From JBKBUF01 sp046290815 (GTDB taxonomy: Bacteria; Bacteroidota; Bacteroidia; Cytophagales; Cytophagaceae): a stretch of 64,000 nt of DNA. A program made the translations under genes and the position numbers. Shown in pieces: positions 26,197 to 33,951 of this stretch. The first letter of the stretch is position 1; every line of letters begins with the position of its first letter. Below the pieces are notes generated by a model. The model was not told where the DNA came from and did no database searches. It was given only the letters and a program-made list of their open reading frames with translations. The stretch covers positions 62,001 through 126,000 of the forward strand of contig JBKBUF010000007.1 in assembly GCA_046290815.1 (NCBI GenBank). The letters run 5' to 3'.

Positions 26197-26445
26197 ATGA
26201 AAAAGGTAATCTTCAGCGTGTTATTTTCGATGCTAATTGTACTTGGTCCAGCTGTTTTTGCATTTACTGCTAATAATATTGCTACAGTTGTTGTAGATAA
26301 GGATAAAGACAAAGACAAGGATAAAAAGAAAAAGAAGAATTGTGAAGCAAAGAAAGGTTGTGAAGCAAAAGAGGAAAAGAAAGGATGCTGTGCTTCTAAA
26401 GAGAAGAAATCCTGCGCATCTAAAGCTGAACAGCCTGCACAGTAA
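26197..26445 (+). CDS. secreted Lys/Cys-rich low-complexity peptide
   Basis: 82 residues: a signal peptide (MKKVIFSVLFSMLIVLGPAVFA), a short linker, a stretch of repeated Asp-Lys pairs (four DK units) running into five Lys, then a tail with six cysteines in repeated blocks (CEAKKG, CEAKEEKKG, CCASKEKK, CASKAE). I do not recognise the family. Repeated Cys-x-x-Lys blocks with high charge suggest metal binding or a disulfide-bonded surface peptide after export. The frame stays open upstream to 25960, but the ATG at 26197 starts the only convincing signal peptide. It has its own terminator and an upstream palindrome, so it is a separate, probably regulated unit. Confidence 0.75.
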   Translation: MKKVIFSVLFSMLIVLGPAVFAFTANNIATVVVDKDKDKDKDKKKKKNCEAKKGCEAKEEKKGCCASKEKKSCASKAEQPAQ

Positions 26446-26472
26446 CAATTGTGAATAACTATTTTGATAAAG

Positions 26473-26502
26473 AGTCCCGGCACTTTTACCGGGACTTTTT
26501 TA
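26473..26502 (+). terminator. intrinsic terminator after the Lys/Cys-rich peptide gene
   Basis: Stem AGTCCCGG (26473-26480) and CCGGGACT (26489-26496) with an 8-base loop, followed by a T-run. Confidence 0.9.
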
Positions 26503-26554
26503 TTTTAGTAAAAATTCCAAACATGATTTTATATGGCAATATATAAAACTCTAA

Positions 26555-26594
26555 CACTGGAACACTTTAATACCTTCACACTAGAACACTTAAA
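26555..26594. repeat. two 16-bp direct repeats before thyA
   Basis: CACTgGAACACTTtAA (26555-26570) and CACTaGAACACTTaAA (26579-26594) match at 14 of 16 positions with a 24-bp period, ending six bases before the thyA ATG. They may be a slippage product or sites in the thyA leader. No role is known. Confidence 0.4.
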
Positions 26595-26599
26595 CACCA

Positions 26600-27394
26600 A
26601 TGAAACAATATCATGATCTGATGTCTCACATTCTCAAGCATGGAGTTAAAAAGGAGGACAGGACCGGTACAGGAACTATAAGCGTATTTGGTTATCAGAT
26701 GCGGTTTAATCTGGAAGAAGGATTTCCTCTGATCACTACTAAAAAGCTTCACGTGAGATCCATCATTCATGAACTTCTATGGTTTCTGAAAGGTGAAACA
26801 AACATTAAATATCTAAAAGAAAATGGTGTAAGTATATGGGATGAATGGGCGGATGATAAAGGAGAACTTGGTCCGGTTTATGGGTACCAGTGGAGATCCT
26901 GGCCTGCTGCAGACGGAAGAAAGATTGATCAGATTACTCAGGTGATTGACCAGATAAAGAGAAATCCTGATTCGAGAAGGTTGATAGTAAGCGCCTGGAA
27001 TGTGGCGGATGTTGACAAAATGAAACTTCCTCCTTGTCATGCTTTCTTTCAATTCTATGTGGCAGAAGGAAAATTATCTTGTCAATTATATCAGAGAAGT
27101 GCAGATGTGTTTCTTGGTGTGCCTTTTAATATTGCTTCATATGCTTTACTCATGATGATGGTCGCGCAGGTATGTGATCTAAAGGTGGGAGATTTTGTCC
27201 ATACCTTGGGTGATGCACATTTATATACCAATCATATTGAACAGGCCAAATTACAGCTTTCCAGAGATTTCAGGCAGTTACCCAAAATGAAAATAAACCC
27301 GGATGTGAAGTCAATATTTGATTTTAAATTTGAGGATTTTACGCTTGAGAACTACGATCCGCATCCACATATCAAAGCGGATGTAGCAGTATAA
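26600..27394 (+). CDS. thyA: thymidylate synthase
   Basis: Methylates dUMP to dTMP with methylene-tetrahydrofolate. The 264 residues equal the E. coli enzyme in length. Marks are the phosphate-binding RTGTGT (21-26), the catalytic Cys146 in LPPCHAFFQ, the RRLIVSAWN block (126-134), QRSADVFLGVPFN and the C-terminal HPHIKADVAV. It starts six bases after a direct-repeat pair and is convergent with the aminotransferase gene, with only eight bases between their stops and no clear terminator. Confidence 0.98.
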   Translation: MKQYHDLMSHILKHGVKKEDRTGTGTISVFGYQMRFNLEEGFPLITTKKLHVRSIIHELLWFLKGETNIKYLKENGVSIWDEWADDKGELGPVYGYQWRSWPAADGRKIDQITQVIDQIKRNPDSRRLIVSAWNVADVDKMKLPPCHAFFQFYVAEGKLSCQLYQRSADVFLGVPFNIASYALLMMMVAQVCDLKVGDFVHTLGDAHLYTNHIEQAKLQLSRDFRQLPKMKINPDVKSIFDFKFEDFTLENYDPHPHIKADVAV

Positions 27395-27402
27395 TGAAGG
27401 TT

Positions 27403-28227
27403 TTAAAGATTAAATTCAGATGCTAGCTGTTTAAAGGTTCTGTTAATACCAGGATTAGTATTTTTATAAGCATTGTTTGTTATTTCATGAATAGCACAAA
27501 TACCACTTACATTGCATGTAAATACTACATCTGCATTATTTAGCTCTTCAATTTTAAATTTCCCTTCCAGGATTTGGATATTATTTTCACGGCTCCAACG
27601 GAAAATCTGTTTTCTCATTATTCCTTCAATACATCCTGTTTCTATGGATGGAGTGTAAAGAGTATGACCTTTTAACCAGAATATATTCGATGTAGTGCAT
27701 TCTGAAATATTATTCTCAACATCCAGTATTATCATTTCGTCAAGACCTAATTCCTTTTTTTCAATTGAGGCCAAGACATAGGGGAGGAAATTTCCGGTTT
27801 TGAAGCGTGAAATCTTACTGAATCGGTTAGGTATTTCATTATAAACTCCGCATTTGTTTTTCAAAAAGGATGGAATGATTAATGGTGCCGCTGAAAGTAT
27901 CCATTCTGCGTCGTTTTGCATAGGTTGTACCAGGCCACCTTCCTTTCGATACGCTTGCAGTTTTAATCTTGCATTTTCAAGATTTTCTTCCTTTAACAAA
28001 GCCGAAACAGCTTCGGTAATTTCACTTTGGTAAAATTCTTTACTTATAGATAAAGCCTTAAGTCCTTGGAATAATCTTTCCAGGTGGTCTTCAAGAAATC
28101 TAATCTTGCCATGCTTGAAAACCATTGTCTCAAAAACTGAATCTCCGTACATGAAGGACCTGTTCGCAGAAGAAAGAGCGAATTCATTAGCAGGGATAAT
28201 TTTGGAGTTATGGACAATAAATTGCAT
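27403..28227 (-). CDS. class IV aminotransferase (PabC/IlvE-like, probably aminodeoxychorismate lyase)
   Basis: A 274-residue fold type IV PLP enzyme. Visible marks are YGDSVFETM (29-37), RLFQGLKAL, the FKTGNFLPYVLA block holding the PLP lysine, and the ISECTTSNIFWLKG and TPSIETGCIEGIMR blocks of the PLP phosphate site. These fit 4-amino-4-deoxychorismate lyase or a branched-chain or D-amino-acid transaminase. The neighbouring thyA (folate cofactor) makes PabC attractive, but sequence alone does not decide. I use the ATG at 28227 rather than the TTG one codon earlier. It is divergent from gpsA, with 75 bp between. Confidence 0.82.
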   Translation of the reverse strand: MQFIVHNSKIIPANEFALSSANRSFMYGDSVFETMVFKHGKIRFLEDHLERLFQGLKALSISKEFYQSEITEAVSALLKEENLENARLKLQAYRKEGGLVQPMQNDAEWILSAAPLIIPSFLKNKCGVYNEIPNRFSKISRFKTGNFLPYVLASIEKKELGLDEMIILDVENNISECTTSNIFWLKGHTLYTPSIETGCIEGIMRKQIFRWSRENNIQILEGKFKIEELNNADVVFTCNVSGICAIHEITNNAYKNTNPGINRTFKQLASEFNL

Positions 28228-28247
28228 CAAAAAGCAAGGAAATCCTT

Positions 28248-28255
28248 CAAATGTA
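28248..28255 (-). promoter_or_regulatory. candidate -7 box for the class IV aminotransferase gene
   Basis: On the minus strand this reads TACATTTG (TAnnTTTG), 21 bases before the ATG at 28227. It lies back to back with the gpsA candidate in the same 75-bp divergent gap. Confidence 0.4.
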
Positions 28256-28266
28256 TTATTAATTCT

Positions 28267-28274
28267 TAAATTTG
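28267..28274 (+). promoter_or_regulatory. candidate -7 box for gpsA
   Basis: TAAATTTG, matching TAnnTTTG, 28 bases before the gpsA ATG. No clear TTG lies at -33, so the assignment rests on this one element and the position. Confidence 0.45.
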
Positions 28275-28302
28275 CAGTTATTTTAGAAACTTTAAAAGGG
28301 TC

Positions 28303-29304
28303 ATGGAAGAAAACAGAACGGTTGCAGTAATTGGAAACGGAAGCTGGGCTACTGCTTTGGTAAAGATTTTGTCAGAAAATGATCTCAGGATTAAATGGTG
28401 GGTACGGATAAAGGAAGATATAGATCACATTAAAAACACCGGCTATAATCCAAGATACCTTTCTAATGCTAAAATAGACCTGTCCAAAGTATCCCCTATA
28501 TTCGATATTAAGGAAGTTGTAAAGGATTGTGGTACCATTATCCTTGCCGTTCCATCTGCTTTTATTAAAGACACTATTGCAATACTTAATCCTGACGATT
28601 TTGATGGCAAAATGGTTGTTTCTGCAATCAAAGGTTTAATTCCCGACGAGCATAAAGTTGTAACAGACCATGTGAGTATAACTTTTGATGTTCCTGAAGA
28701 AAAATTGTGCGTGATAGGAGGGCCATGTCATTCCGAGGAAGTGTCGATGGAAAGAAAATCTTATCTAACCATAGCGGGAATTAATGCAGAAGTAACCTCT
28801 AAGGTTGCCTCTATGTTAACCTGCAGATACGTGAAAGCTTCAATTGTAGATGACCCTTATGGTGTCGAGTATTCTGCAATAATGAAAAATATCATTGCCA
28901 TTGCCTGTGGAATAGCGCATGGCCTGAGGTATGGTGACAATTTCCAGGCTGTTCTTGTGTCAAATGCCATGCAGGAAATGAAAAGATTTATTGATGCTGT
29001 GGACCCACGTCCTGAAAGAGACCTTAATGGCTCAGCTTATCTGGGAGATCTATTGGTGACGTCCTATTCACAATTCAGCCGTAACAGAACTTTCGGGCAA
29101 ATGCTTGGTAGGGGATACTCAGTTAAAACAGCCCAGATGGAAATGAATATGATAGCTGAAGGATATTATGCAGTAAAGTCACTATATGCTATTAATCAAC
29201 GTTTTGGGGTAGATATGCCTATAACCAATGCGGTGTACAGAATTGCCTATGAAAAAATAGCTCCTTCGGTGGAGTTTAGGATACTGGAAAATTTATTAAA
29301 GTAA
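28303..29304 (+). CDS. gpsA: NAD(P)-dependent glycerol-3-phosphate dehydrogenase
   Basis: Makes sn-glycerol 3-phosphate from dihydroxyacetone phosphate for phospholipid synthesis. 333 residues. The Rossmann motif GNGSWA (11-16) is at the N-terminus, followed by VPSAFI (near 84), the VIGGPCHSEEV block and the catalytic-Lys block EYSAIMKNIIAIACGIAHGL, then GDLLVTSYSQFSRNR. It is monocistronic, between a divergent aminotransferase gene and a long hairpin that separates it from convergent yebC. Confidence 0.96.
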   Translation: MEENRTVAVIGNGSWATALVKILSENDLRIKWWVRIKEDIDHIKNTGYNPRYLSNAKIDLSKVSPIFDIKEVVKDCGTIILAVPSAFIKDTIAILNPDDFDGKMVVSAIKGLIPDEHKVVTDHVSITFDVPEEKLCVIGGPCHSEEVSMERKSYLTIAGINAEVTSKVASMLTCRYVKASIVDDPYGVEYSAIMKNIIAIACGIAHGLRYGDNFQAVLVSNAMQEMKRFIDAVDPRPERDLNGSAYLGDLLVTSYSQFSRNRTFGQMLGRGYSVKTAQMEMNMIAEGYYAVKSLYAINQRFGVDMPITNAVYRIAYEKIAPSVEFRILENLLK

Positions 29305-29310
29305 AATCCC

Positions 29311-29381
29311 AAATCCGAAACTCGAAATCCGAAAAAATATGTCCTTTATTTTTGGAGTTTCGAATTTCAAGTTTCGAATTT
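29311..29381 (-). terminator. 24-bp-arm hairpin between gpsA and yebC
   Basis: The arms at 29311-29334 and 29358-29381 are inverted repeats agreeing at 21 of 24 positions, with a 23-base loop. All three differences are C versus T. In a minus-strand (yebC) transcript they become U-G wobbles, so all 24 positions pair. In a plus-strand (gpsA) transcript they are C-A mismatches. Each arm also holds the direct repeat TCCGAAA or TTCGAAA twice. It is a likely terminator, better for yebC than gpsA. Confidence 0.65.
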
Positions 29382-29388
29382 TATTTTA

Positions 29389-30099
29389 TTACTTCATATT
29401 GTGAAATACATTCTGCACATCGTCATCTTCTTCGAATTTTCCAATTAGTTTTTCAACTTCTGCTTCCTGTTCTTCTGTTAGCTCTTTGGTATTTGTAGGA
29501 ATTCTTTCAAAGTCAGAGCTGATGATTTCAAAATTGTTCTGCTCCAAATATTGTTGAATTTTTCCATACGATTCGAAGCCTCCGTATATGATTATTTCAT
29601 TTTCATCCACCCCGATTTCATCTGCACCATAATCGATTAATTCAAGCTCCAGCTCTTCCAGATCAATGCCCTCTTTCTTTTTGGCTTTAAAAATACATTT
29701 TCTTTCAAAAAGGAAATCAAGAGATCCTGTGGTACCCAGGTTGCCTCCTGCTCTTGTAAAATAACTCCTGACACTTGCTACAGTACGTGTAGGATTGTCG
29801 GTGGCGCATTCCACTACTATGGCAATACCGTACGGTCCATAGCCTTCATAAACCATTTCTTTGTAGTCTTCCTGTTCCTTTGAAGAAGCCTTTTTTATAG
29901 CTCTTTCTACATTATCCTTAGGCATATTTGCTGCCTTGGCGTTTTGAATTATTGCTCTAAGCCTGGAGTTTGTTTCAGGATCTGGTCCTCCGGCTTTAAC
30001 AGCCATAGCTATATCTTTACCAATTCTGGTAAAGGTTTTTGCCATTTGTCCCCATCTTTTTAATTTACGGGCCTTACGAAATTCAAAAGCTCTTCCCAT
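29389..30099 (-). CDS. YebC/TACO1 family protein
   Basis: A 236-residue YebC-family protein, three-domain and acidic. It has the family start MGRAFEFRKARKLKRWGQMAKTF in two short pieces (GRAFEFRKA, KRWGQMAKTFTRIGK), then KAGGPDPETNSRLRAIIQNAKAANMPKDNVERAIKK, YEGYGPYGIAIVVE and DNPTRTVASVRSYF. Members were annotated as transcription regulators. Recent work links YebC and TACO1 to translation of proline-rich stretches. It has a candidate -7 box 18 bases upstream and a long hairpin just past the stop, so it is a single-gene unit. Confidence 0.95.
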   Translation of the reverse strand: MGRAFEFRKARKLKRWGQMAKTFTRIGKDIAMAVKAGGPDPETNSRLRAIIQNAKAANMPKDNVERAIKKASSKEQEDYKEMVYEGYGPYGIAIVVECATDNPTRTVASVRSYFTRAGGNLGTTGSLDFLFERKCIFKAKKKEGIDLEELELELIDYGADEIGVDENEIIIYGGFESYGKIQQYLEQNNFEIISSDFERIPTNTKELTEEQEAEVEKLIGKFEEDDDVQNVFHNMK

Positions 30100-30116
30100 G
30101 TTTATAAAATTTTAGG

Positions 30117-30124
30117 CAAAAATA
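30117..30124 (-). promoter_or_regulatory. candidate -7 box for yebC
   Basis: On the minus strand this reads TATTTTTG, the same octamer as before leuS, 18 bases before the ATG at 30099. Confidence 0.45.
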
Positions 30125-30212
30125 GAAGAAATACCGGAATGTAAAATACCAAAAGGTAAATTCCAAATCACAAAATTAAGGTTCAATTGGTGAGATGTAA
30201 AAGCATACAACA

Positions 30213-30791
30213 TTAATTCATTTGCATTAGCTTGTTTATGGTCTCATAAACCCTGTGAATAGGCAGTCCCATAACATTGAAATAGGAACCCTCAATTTTT
30301 TCAATCCCTATCAATCCTATCCATTCCTGAATACCATATGCACCTGCTTTATCAAAAGGGCGGAAATTATCTACGTAAAAAGTAATTTCTTCTATTGAAA
30401 GTGGTTTGAAATAAACTTTAGTTATGTCCGTAAATGAGATTTTTTCTGACTTATATAAAATGCAAACCCCTGTAACTACCATATGCATTTTTCCGGAAAG
30501 TAACTCCAGCATTCTGATTGCATCATGGTGGTCTTCCGGTTTGTTGAGTATAGTAGATTCGATAAGTACTGTAGTGTCTGAGGCAACTACAATGGAAGAT
30601 TGAGAGTCGTTTGATAGGGCAGAAGCTTTTCTTTCTGCAAGATGCTGAGCCACTTTTAGTGGATCAAGACTGTCAGGAAAATCTTCGTTGATATTGGCAG
30701 GTTTTATCAAAAAGTTAATCCCTGCTTCCTTCATCAACTGCTGGCGGCGAGGTGATGCAGAAGCAAGGATTACCGGAATATTGTTTTTCAA
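30213..30791 (-). CDS. maf: Maf-family nucleoside triphosphate pyrophosphatase
   Basis: A 192-residue Maf/YhdE/YceF house-cleaning pyrophosphatase that hydrolyses non-canonical or methylated NTPs (dTTP/UTP in one branch). The N-terminal LASASPRRQQLMKEAG (9-24) holds the Ser-Arg-Arg motif, ASDTTVLIE and LNKPEDHHDAIRML follow, and the GAYGIQEWIGLIGIEKIEGSYFNVMGLP block closes the active site. QEWIG agrees with the dTTP/UTP branch (YhdE-like). It lies four bases past the stop of the TPR gene and is probably cotranscribed with it. Confidence 0.94.
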   Translation of the reverse strand: MKNNIPVILASASPRRQQLMKEAGINFLIKPANINEDFPDSLDPLKVAQHLAERKASALSNDSQSSIVVASDTTVLIESTILNKPEDHHDAIRMLELLSGKMHMVVTGVCILYKSEKISFTDITKVYFKPLSIEEITFYVDNFRPFDKAGAYGIQEWIGLIGIEKIEGSYFNVMGLPIHRVYETINKLMQMN

Positions 30792-30795
30792 ATTG

Positions 30796-31950
30796 TTACT
30801 TTATAAAATTGGGAACATCTCTTCCGCATACTTTTTTCATCATATCTGCTGCTCTTTTTTCACCTAAAGCATCAGCTTGTTTAAGATCAAGGCAGGCTTC
30901 TGAATTTTTGTTAACCTGAGCATGGGCAATACCCCTGAAATAGTATGCTTCTTTATCTTTCGGGCTAAGTTCAATTACTTTATTAAAATCAGCAAGAGCC
31001 AATGGACCTTTTCCTAATTCAAGGTAAAATGATCCACGGTTGAAATATCCTTCTTTGTGTTTAGGATAAATTTCTATCACTTTATTAAAAGTTTCTATAG
31101 CATCATCAAAATTACCTTCTTCAATATATAATTCAGCAAGCTGATAATATGATTCTTCAAATTTTGGGTCTATATCTATAGACTTCTTGTAGTCTAACTC
31201 TGCTCCTTCATAATCCTTGATCATTCTTTTTGAATAAGCTCGGTTATAATAGGAGAACTTATCTTTTGGATCAAGACTGATCACTTTTGTAAAATCATCA
31301 ATAGCACTTTTATATTCTCCTATATGATTTTTCGCCCATCCTCTGTAAAAGTAGGCATAATTATACTTTGGATATAATTCAATTACTTTTGTAAAATCGG
31401 CAATAGCATCAGTGTATTTACCATATTCGTTTTTTGCAATTCCTCTTTTGTAATACGACTCAAAGTTGTGCCCGAGATTGTTGTCTATTAAGGTAGTATA
31501 ATCTTTAATTGCTCCGCTATAATCACTTAGCAGGTATTTCTGATGAGCTCTATGCAGTAGCGCCTCTCCATCTTTAGGATTATGAATTAAAGCTTTTGAA
31601 AAATCCTCTATTGCAGCTCTCTGATCCCCCATTTGTTCCCGGGCAATACCTCTCTTTACGTATGCTTTATGATAATTCTGGTTTATTTCCAATACCCTTG
31701 TAAAGTCATCAATTGCAGCTTCATGGTCTCCTAATTCATTTTTTGCAACTGCCCGATTAAATAATGCTTCAATATTCTTTGGATCATTAGCAAGGTGTTC
31801 ATCATATTCTTTCAGAGCACCCATATAATCACCTTTCTTTAACTTAATATTTCCTTTTTGAAGCGCAGTAGTATCAGGGGCGCTTGCCTCTGCAAATGAG
31901 TAAATTGCAGATGTAAGGAAAATAATCAGGAAGAGAAATAAATTTTTCAT
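30796..31950 (-). CDS. exported tetratricopeptide-repeat protein (10 TPRs)
   Basis: 384 residues with a signal peptide (MKNLFLFLIIFLTSAIYSFAEA) and ten consecutive 34-residue TPR units covering about residues 29-370. Most carry the [AS]YYxRGxAKxxxGxYxxAIxDFxKVIxLxPK pattern. The last unit ends in a Cys-containing tail (MMKKVCGRDVPNFIK). It is a protein-protein scaffold in the periplasm or at the envelope, partner unknown. I start at ATG 31950. The frame runs on to 31989, but that adds residues before the signal peptide. The upstream 342-bp gap carries DnaA-box-like sites. Confidence 0.88.
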   Translation of the reverse strand: MKNLFLFLIIFLTSAIYSFAEASAPDTTALQKGNIKLKKGDYMGALKEYDEHLANDPKNIEALFNRAVAKNELGDHEAAIDDFTRVLEINQNYHKAYVKRGIAREQMGDQRAAIEDFSKALIHNPKDGEALLHRAHQKYLLSDYSGAIKDYTTLIDNNLGHNFESYYKRGIAKNEYGKYTDAIADFTKVIELYPKYNYAYFYRGWAKNHIGEYKSAIDDFTKVISLDPKDKFSYYNRAYSKRMIKDYEGAELDYKKSIDIDPKFEESYYQLAELYIEEGNFDDAIETFNKVIEIYPKHKEGYFNRGSFYLELGKGPLALADFNKVIELSPKDKEAYYFRGIAHAQVNKNSEACLDLKQADALGEKRAADMMKKVCGRDVPNFIK

Positions 31951-32292
31951 GTGTAGTAGGTTTAGATTCCTATGGTCATTAAACTGCATTAATTGGTAAA
32001 GTTAAAAGATTTTTTTAGATTTTTCTAATTCAAATTCTTTAAATCGTGCCTAAAATATCAGGTAAATGCTGATTTTTCAAATATTTTAATACTCTGGTCA
32101 GCTAAATCCAAGACTATTGTTTGGGTAAGGTACACATGGTACATAACATGTTAACATTTACGAAAACTTTACTACTAAGTTTCAGTTGATTAGCTTCGAT
32201 AATTATGTGTGGATAACTTCAAAATCGTACAAATGTTTGTGGAAAACTTTATGTTTTATCTGATTTAAATCCTGTTACCAATAGGAGAAATT
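31951..32292. other. 342-bp AT-rich gap with two DnaA-box-like sites and a palindrome
   Basis: No gene is seen. On the minus strand 32208-32216 reads TTATCCACA, a perfect DnaA box, and 32238-32246 reads TTTTCCACA, one base off. Their starts are exactly 30 bp apart. TAACATGTTA at 32144-32153 is a perfect palindrome. A very AT-rich run follows at 32000-32040. It could be a small origin-like or DnaA-regulated region, or simply the promoter region of the TPR gene. Both flanking genes are on the minus strand and no dnaA gene is in the window, so the origin reading is unproven. Confidence 0.4.
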
Positions 32293-33789
32293 TTATACCC
32301 GTCTTTTTCTCCACGGACTTTCAGCCGTACCTTTTGGAGTTACTTTATTATGTATGTTATTTGACGTATTTTTGAAAAAATATCCTGCAAACATCATAGC
32401 GAGTTCTGATTCCTCTTCGCTCAAAGGTGTTTGTAAATACTCCGGGTTGAAGTGTTTTTGAACAAAGTGAGTGTCAAATTTTCCATTAATAAATTCAGAA
32501 TGATTGAGAACAAAAGAACCAAAGCTCAAAGTGGTTTCTATTCCGATTATTTTATATTCAGAGATGGCCCTTAGAAGTTTTTGTATAGCCTGGTTTCTGT
32601 CAGCGGCATGCACCACTAACTTTGCGATCATTGGATCATAATACACTGGTATTTCCATTCCCTGTTCGAATGCATCATCAACTCTGACTCCGGGCCCACC
32701 GGGTTTTTCATAAGTGCTTAGAATACCCGTAGAGGGAAGAAAGTTATTCGCAGGATCTTCAGCGTATACCCTCAACTCTATAGAATGTCCAGAAATCTTA
32801 AGATCTTCTTGTTTAAAAGGCAAAGGTTGTCCTTCGGCAATTCTTATTTGTTCTTTTACAAGATCCAGGCCAGTTATCATCTCTGTTACCGGATGTTCCA
32901 CCTGTAGACGGGTATTCATTTCTAGAAAGTAAAAATTCAGATTTTCATCAACAATAAATTCCACGGTTCCTGCACCATAGTAGTTACAGGATTTTCCGGC
33001 CTTAACTGCTGCTTCACCCATTGCTTTTCGAATCTGATCGTTTAAAACAGGTGAAGGGGCTTCTTCTACCACTTTCTGATACCTTCTCTGAATGCTACAT
33101 TCTCTCTCAAAAAGATAAACTATATTTCCATGTTGATCTCCGAGAATCTGAACTTCTATATGTTTGGGCGAATTGATATATTTTTCAATGAAAACTGATC
33201 CATCTCCGAAAGAAGATATTGCTTCACTTACTGCCCTGTCAAGTTGTTGGTCGAAGTCCTCTTCTTTTTCAACAATTCTCATTCCTTTTCCACCACCACC
33301 TGCACTGGCTTTGATAAGAATCGGATAACCGATTTTTGATGCAATGATTTTTGCCTCCTGCCTGTCTGAAATAGCCTCTTCCACACCTGGAACCATAGGA
33401 ATTCCAAATGAGGATGCGGCTTTTTTAGCTTCAAGCTTGCTTCCCATGGTCCGGATTGATTCAGGAGAAGGACCAATAAAGATTATCCCTGCTTCAGCGA
33501 CTTTTTTCGCGAAAGTCTCATTTTCACTCAAAAAACCATATCCTGGATGTATTGCATCAGTTCCGGTCATCTTTGCTACTTCAATAATTTTATCCATATT
33601 CAGATAAGATGCTGAGGAGGGAGCCGGTCCTATACATGCTGCTTCATCTGCGTTTCGAACATGTAATGCTTTCCTATCTGCCTCACTATAAACAGCAACA
33701 GTCTTAATTTTCATTTCTTTCAGCGATCGGATGATCCTGAGGGCGATTTCTCCTCTGTTGGCTATCAGAACTTTATGGATTCTAGGCAT
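32293..33789 (-). CDS. biotin carboxylase subunit of an acyl-CoA (acetyl/propionyl) carboxylase
   Basis: 498 residues with the ATP-grasp fold. It carboxylates the biotin of a carrier protein with bicarbonate and ATP. Visible marks are RGEIALRIIRS (10-20), the glycine-rich lid KASAGGGGKGMRIV, the ERECSIQRR block and EMNTRLQVEHPVTEMITG with the catalytic Arg. The C-terminal extension of about 40 residues beyond a typical AccC, and the absence of accB next to it, fit the acyl-CoA carboxylase type common in Bacteroidota, so I do not assign accC. It is single, with no clear terminator. Confidence 0.9.
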   Translation of the reverse strand: MPRIHKVLIANRGEIALRIIRSLKEMKIKTVAVYSEADRKALHVRNADEAACIGPAPSSASYLNMDKIIEVAKMTGTDAIHPGYGFLSENETFAKKVAEAGIIFIGPSPESIRTMGSKLEAKKAASSFGIPMVPGVEEAISDRQEAKIIASKIGYPILIKASAGGGGKGMRIVEKEEDFDQQLDRAVSEAISSFGDGSVFIEKYINSPKHIEVQILGDQHGNIVYLFERECSIQRRYQKVVEEAPSPVLNDQIRKAMGEAAVKAGKSCNYYGAGTVEFIVDENLNFYFLEMNTRLQVEHPVTEMITGLDLVKEQIRIAEGQPLPFKQEDLKISGHSIELRVYAEDPANNFLPSTGILSTYEKPGGPGVRVDDAFEQGMEIPVYYDPMIAKLVVHAADRNQAIQKLLRAISEYKIIGIETTLSFGSFVLNHSEFINGKFDTHFVQKHFNPEYLQTPLSEEESELAMMFAGYFFKNTSNNIHNKVTPKGTAESPWRKRRV

Positions 33790-33900
33790 TTTAAGCTTGA
33801 ATTTCAGATTTTAAGTCAGTTGTAAATTTATTCTTTTTTATTTATCCCGCTATGGATAATTTTATTAATTAAACCTTTTTTTACATATACCGATATTGTG

Positions 33901-33908
33901 TACATTTG
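33901..33908 (+). promoter_or_regulatory. candidate -7 box for spt
   Basis: TACATTTG (TAnnTTTG), 43 bases before the TTG start of the oxoamine synthase gene. The -33 element is not clear. The gap is shared with the divergent biotin carboxylase gene. Confidence 0.45.
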
Positions 33909-33951
33909 CATTCAATTTGAATATTAAATTAGGGATTAAAAGACTACTACC

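Noticed and set aside
26172..26483. Minus-strand frame opposite the Lys/Cys-rich peptide, rich in Phe and Ser
   Set aside because: It is the antisense of the Lys-rich repeat (AAG/AAA gives CTT/TTT) and has no independent support.
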